DNA of 8,473 nt, taken from Myxococcales bacterium. Its GTDB lineage: Bacteria > Myxococcota > Polyangia > Fen-1088. The first letter of the stretch is position 1. The number at the start of each line of letters is the position of its first letter. The DNA is taken from contig PMBY01000279.1 of NCBI GenBank assembly GCA_003153875.1, forward strand, positions 7,279 to 15,751, read 5' to 3'. The position numbers and the translations under genes were made by a program. The notes beneath the pieces were generated by a model that was not told the origin of the DNA, ran no database searches, and saw only the letters and a list, made by a program, of their open reading frames with translations. Of this stretch, positions 6,377 to 8,473 are shown one piece after another.

Positions 6377-7812
6377 CAGCGACCATCCTGATCGTCGACG
6401 ACGAAAAGAACATCCGCCGAACCGTGCGCATGGTGCTGGAGGGCGAGGGCTACGCCGTGGAAGAGGCTGCCAGCGGCGAAGAGGCGCTGGCGCGCCTGCC
6501 TGACGTCGCCCCGGACCTGATCCTGCTCGACGTGCAACTGCCAGGCATCTCGGGCCTGGAGCTGCTGGAGTCGCTGAACAAGGCCAAAGGAGACAAGGCC
6601 GCCCGCGCTGCTTCCCCGCCCGACCCTGGTGTCATCATGATCTCGGGCCACGGAACCCTCGCCGATGCCGTGCGCGCCACCAAGGCAGGCGCCTACGATT
6701 TTCTCGAAAAGCCCATCGACCGCGAGCGCCTGATGGTCACCCTGCGCAACGCGCTCGAACGCCGGGCGATGGCGGGCGAGGTGGCGGGCCTGCGCGCCTT
6801 GACCGAGGGCCGCTGGGAAATGGTGGGCAAGAGCCCGGCCATGGCCGCGCTTTTCTCGCAAATCGCCAAGGTAGCTCCCACACGCACGCGAGTCCTCATC
6901 ACCGGCGAGTCAGGCACGGGCAAGGAGCTGATTGCGCGCGCCATCCACCGTGAGAGCGCGCTTGCCGACCGGCCTTTCGTCAAGGTGAACTGTGCGGCCA
7001 TTCCGCCGGATTTGATCGAGTCCGAGCTTTTCGGGCACGAGCGCGGGGCCTTCACCGGCGCGGCTGCCCGCAAGAAGGGGCTGTTCGAGATCGCCGACGG
7101 AGGCACCATCTTCCTCGACGAGATCGGGGACATGAGCCTGTCCGCGCAGGCCAAGGTACTGCGCGTGCTGCAGTCAGGGGAGCTGTCGCGTGTGGGCGGC
7201 GAACAGACGCTCAAGGTCGATGTCCGCGTGCTGGCAGCCACCAACCAGGATCTGACCGCAGCGGTCGCAGCAGGTCGTTTCCGCGAGGATCTCTACTTTC
7301 GCCTGGCGGTAGTGCCGCTCAAGGCGCCCCCGCTGCGTGAACGAAGCGAGGATATTCCGTTGCTCTGCCAGGCATTCGTGCAGCAGTGCGCGCGGGAGAA
7401 TGGCCTCAAGGAAAAACCCATCACCACGGAAGCGCTGGCTGTGCTGGCGGGTTTTGGGTGGCCAGGGAACGTGCGCGAGCTGCGCAACGTGATCGAGCGC
7501 TTGGTCATCCTGTCCGAGGACAGCATCGGCGTGGGCGATCTGCCCGAGGAGATCGTGACTGAGGTTGCGCGCAAGAACCGGCCTGAGCGCAAGGTGGCGG
7601 CCTTGGACCTGCCCCCCGAGACGCGCACCCTGCCTTTGCGTGAGCTGCGCGATCTGATCGAGCGGCAGTACATCCTGTCCAAGCTGGATGAGAACGGTTG
7701 GAACATTTCGCGCACCGCCCAGATCCTCGACATCGAGCGCACCAACCTGCACAAGAAGATGCGGGCGCTTGGCATCTCGCGCGACGACCGGCGCGAGCCA
7801 GGACAGGGCTGA
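6373..7812 (+). CDS. Sigma-54-dependent response regulator, NtrX/NtrC type (receiver, AAA+, Fis-type HTH)
   Basis: The protein has 479 residues. When phosphorylated by a sensor kinase such regulators oligomerise, bind upstream of -24/-12 promoters and use ATP to open sigma-54 polymerase complexes. The receiver domain (about 4-125) has the acidic pair D9/D10, phospho-acceptor D53 in LLDVQLPG, S91 in MISGHG and K113 in EKP. The AAA+ domain (about 150-385) has Walker A GESGTGKE (178-185), ELFGHERGAFTGA (218-230) with an intact sigma-54 contact loop, Walker B GGTIFLDEIGD (243-253), FREDLYFRL (303-311) and GWPGNVREL (362-370). The C-terminal Fis-type HTH is about 442-468 (WNISRTAQILDIERTNLHKKM). 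The receiver has an extra stretch (about 71-85, rich in K and A) before strand 4. The start ATG overlaps the deacetylase stop and has GGAGGG (6364-6369) close upstream. No histidine kinase gene is in the window. Target genes are unknown; the coupled deacetylase suggests envelope control. Confidence 0.95.
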   Translation: MTATILIVDDEKNIRRTVRMVLEGEGYAVEEAASGEEALARLPDVAPDLILLDVQLPGISGLELLESLNKAKGDKAARAASPPDPGVIMISGHGTLADAVRATKAGAYDFLEKPIDRERLMVTLRNALERRAMAGEVAGLRALTEGRWEMVGKSPAMAALFSQIAKVAPTRTRVLITGESGTGKELIARAIHRESALADRPFVKVNCAAIPPDLIESELFGHERGAFTGAAARKKGLFEIADGGTIFLDEIGDMSLSAQAKVLRVLQSGELSRVGGEQTLKVDVRVLAATNQDLTAAVAAGRFREDLYFRLAVVPLKAPPLRERSEDIPLLCQAFVQQCARENGLKEKPITTEALAVLAGFGWPGNVRELRNVIERLVILSEDSIGVGDLPEEIVTEVARKNRPERKVAALDLPPETRTLPLRELRDLIERQYILSKLDENGWNISRTAQILDIERTNLHKKMRALGISRDDRREPGQG

Positions 7813-7869
7813 GCGACGCACGAGCACATGGGGCTTCGCAACGGGCGGCCTTCGTGCTACCGATCATAT

Positions 7870-8367
7870 ATGCCCGAGCGAAAGGCGCGTGCCAAAGCGG
7901 CCGTGCAGGTGTCCAGCCAGAAGATCGAAAAGATGCTGGGGGACAACCCTGCCTACCGCAAGGTTGAGGAAGGTTTCTTCGTCATCAAGCAGGGGTCATC
8001 GCGCGTGATGATTCGCGTGCACCCATGGAAAGACCACGCTGTGATTCGTTTGGCCGCTCAGTTGGTCAAAGGCGTGAGAATGGAGGCGCCGCTGGCCCTG
8101 GAGCTGCTGGAGCTGAACGCGGTTCTGCGCTTCGGATCGTTTGCCTACGTGCCGGCCGGCGAGGCCGTGATCCTTTGCTACACCTTGGTCGACCGCGAGC
8201 TAGCCTCGCGCGAGGAGTTCTTGGAAACCATCCGCGACTTCGCCTTCGTGGCGGACGAGTACGACGATCGCATCGCGGCCCGCTACGGCGGCCAGACCAT
8301 GGAAGATCTGCTCGAAGAAAGCGTACTCGAGCACTTGCGCGAACCGGGCGGCCCTGAGCCGCGGTAG
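7870..8367 (+). CDS. YbjN/CesT-like small protein, function unknown
   Basis: The protein has 165 residues from this ATG. There is no signal peptide, so it is probably cytoplasmic. After a basic start (MPERKARAKA) comes a helix (SSQKIEKMLGD), then beta strands YRKVEEGFFVIKQGSSRVMIRVHPW and AVIRLAAQLVKGVRM, a helix ALELLELNAVLRFGSF, strands AYVPAGEAVILCYTLV, and a C-terminal helical part with EFLETIRDFAFVADEYDDRIAARYGGQTMEDLLEE. This order matches the YbjN / type III secretion chaperone-like fold, and I recall similar YbjN-domain proteins in myxobacteria; no enzymatic motif is seen. An in-frame ATG at 7828 would add 14 residues and lie 15 bp after the regulator stop. I prefer 7870 because the added residues look unlike a protein N-terminus, but neither start has a good Shine-Dalgarno. 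It probably belongs to the deacetylase-regulator transcript. Confidence 0.65.
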   Translation: MPERKARAKAAVQVSSQKIEKMLGDNPAYRKVEEGFFVIKQGSSRVMIRVHPWKDHAVIRLAAQLVKGVRMEAPLALELLELNAVLRFGSFAYVPAGEAVILCYTLVDRELASREEFLETIRDFAFVADEYDDRIAARYGGQTMEDLLEESVLEHLREPGGPEPR

Positions 8368-8414
8368 GAAAAGGCGGCCTCAGCTCACCAAAGCGACGAC
8401 GGCCGACGATTGAC

Positions 8415-8439
8415 TGCGGAACCCTGGAAGGGTTCCGCA
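8415..8439 (+). terminator. Strong hairpin after the last gene, without T tract
   Basis: A perfect 10-bp stem (8415-8424 with 8430-8439; core GCGGAACCC/GGGTTCCGC) closes a TGGAA loop, 47 bp after the YbjN-like stop. Neither strand has a following T run, so it is not a canonical intrinsic terminator. It could still define the 3' end of the plus-strand transcript or be part of the leader of the next gene beyond the edge. Confidence 0.5.
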
Positions 8440-8458
8440 CCTCCCGCGACGGGCTTCG

Positions 8459-8473
8459 GCGAGCAAAGCTCGC
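8459..8473. repeat. Short perfect hairpin at the right edge
   Basis: GCGAGC-AAA-GCTCGC is a perfect 6-bp inverted repeat that ends exactly at the last base of the window. Any T tract or longer stem would lie outside, so its role (terminator arm, start of an RNA gene or chance) cannot be judged. Confidence 0.4.

Noticed and set aside
1..8473. Mobile elements, CRISPR arrays, tRNA/rRNA genes, toxin-antitoxin or defence genes
   Set aside because: I looked on both strands and found no transposase, no regularly spaced repeats, no cloverleaf-like segment with T-loop and no defence-type domain.

Overview
The window is GC-rich chromosomal DNA that looks like the core genome of a Gram-negative bacterium. 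A deltaproteobacterial or Myxococcota-like source is the best guess. This rests on the strong G/C bias at third codon positions, an outer-membrane assembly-type (POTRA) protein, a predicted beta-barrel protein with a signal peptide, an NtrX/NtrC-type sigma-54 activator, and a YbjN-like protein whose sequence resembles myxobacterial proteins I remember. The assignment is inference; no marker in the window settles it. I see no insertion sequence, phage gene, CRISPR array, tRNA or rRNA.

Left part (1-1390): a gene cut off by the window edge runs leftward from 399 and encodes an exported protein with a POTRA/BamA-like N-terminus. It is divergent from a predicted outer-membrane protein gene (598-1305). 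The 198-bp gap between them holds two inverted repeats and an 11-bp tandem duplication that includes the start codon of the leftward gene. The outer-membrane protein gene ends at a textbook intrinsic terminator with a cUUCGg tetraloop, which lies between it and the convergent leuB.

Middle part (1391-4874): leuB (3-isopropylmalate dehydrogenase, leucine biosynthesis) and, upstream on the same minus strand, a 709-residue periplasmic soluble lytic transglycosylase (Slt70-like, TPR-type superhelix plus a C-terminal SLT domain). A 151-bp divergent intergenic region separates the transglycosylase from ssb.

Right part (4875-8473), all on the plus strand: ssb (single-stranded DNA-binding protein with an intact acidic tip), a signal-peptide-bearing NodB-type polysaccharide deacetylase, a complete sigma-54-dependent response regulator, and a YbjN/CesT-like small protein. 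The deacetylase and regulator genes overlap by an ATGA and are probably translationally coupled. A perfect 9-bp inverted repeat covers the deacetylase start codon. The right edge holds two strong hairpins.

The common theme is the cell envelope: outer-membrane assembly, a beta-barrel protein, peptidoglycan cleavage and polysaccharide deacetylation. Leucine biosynthesis and DNA maintenance genes lie among them. I find no convincing new system. The most testable points are the deacetylase-regulator pair with its dyad, and the small regulatory repeats around the outer-membrane protein genes.
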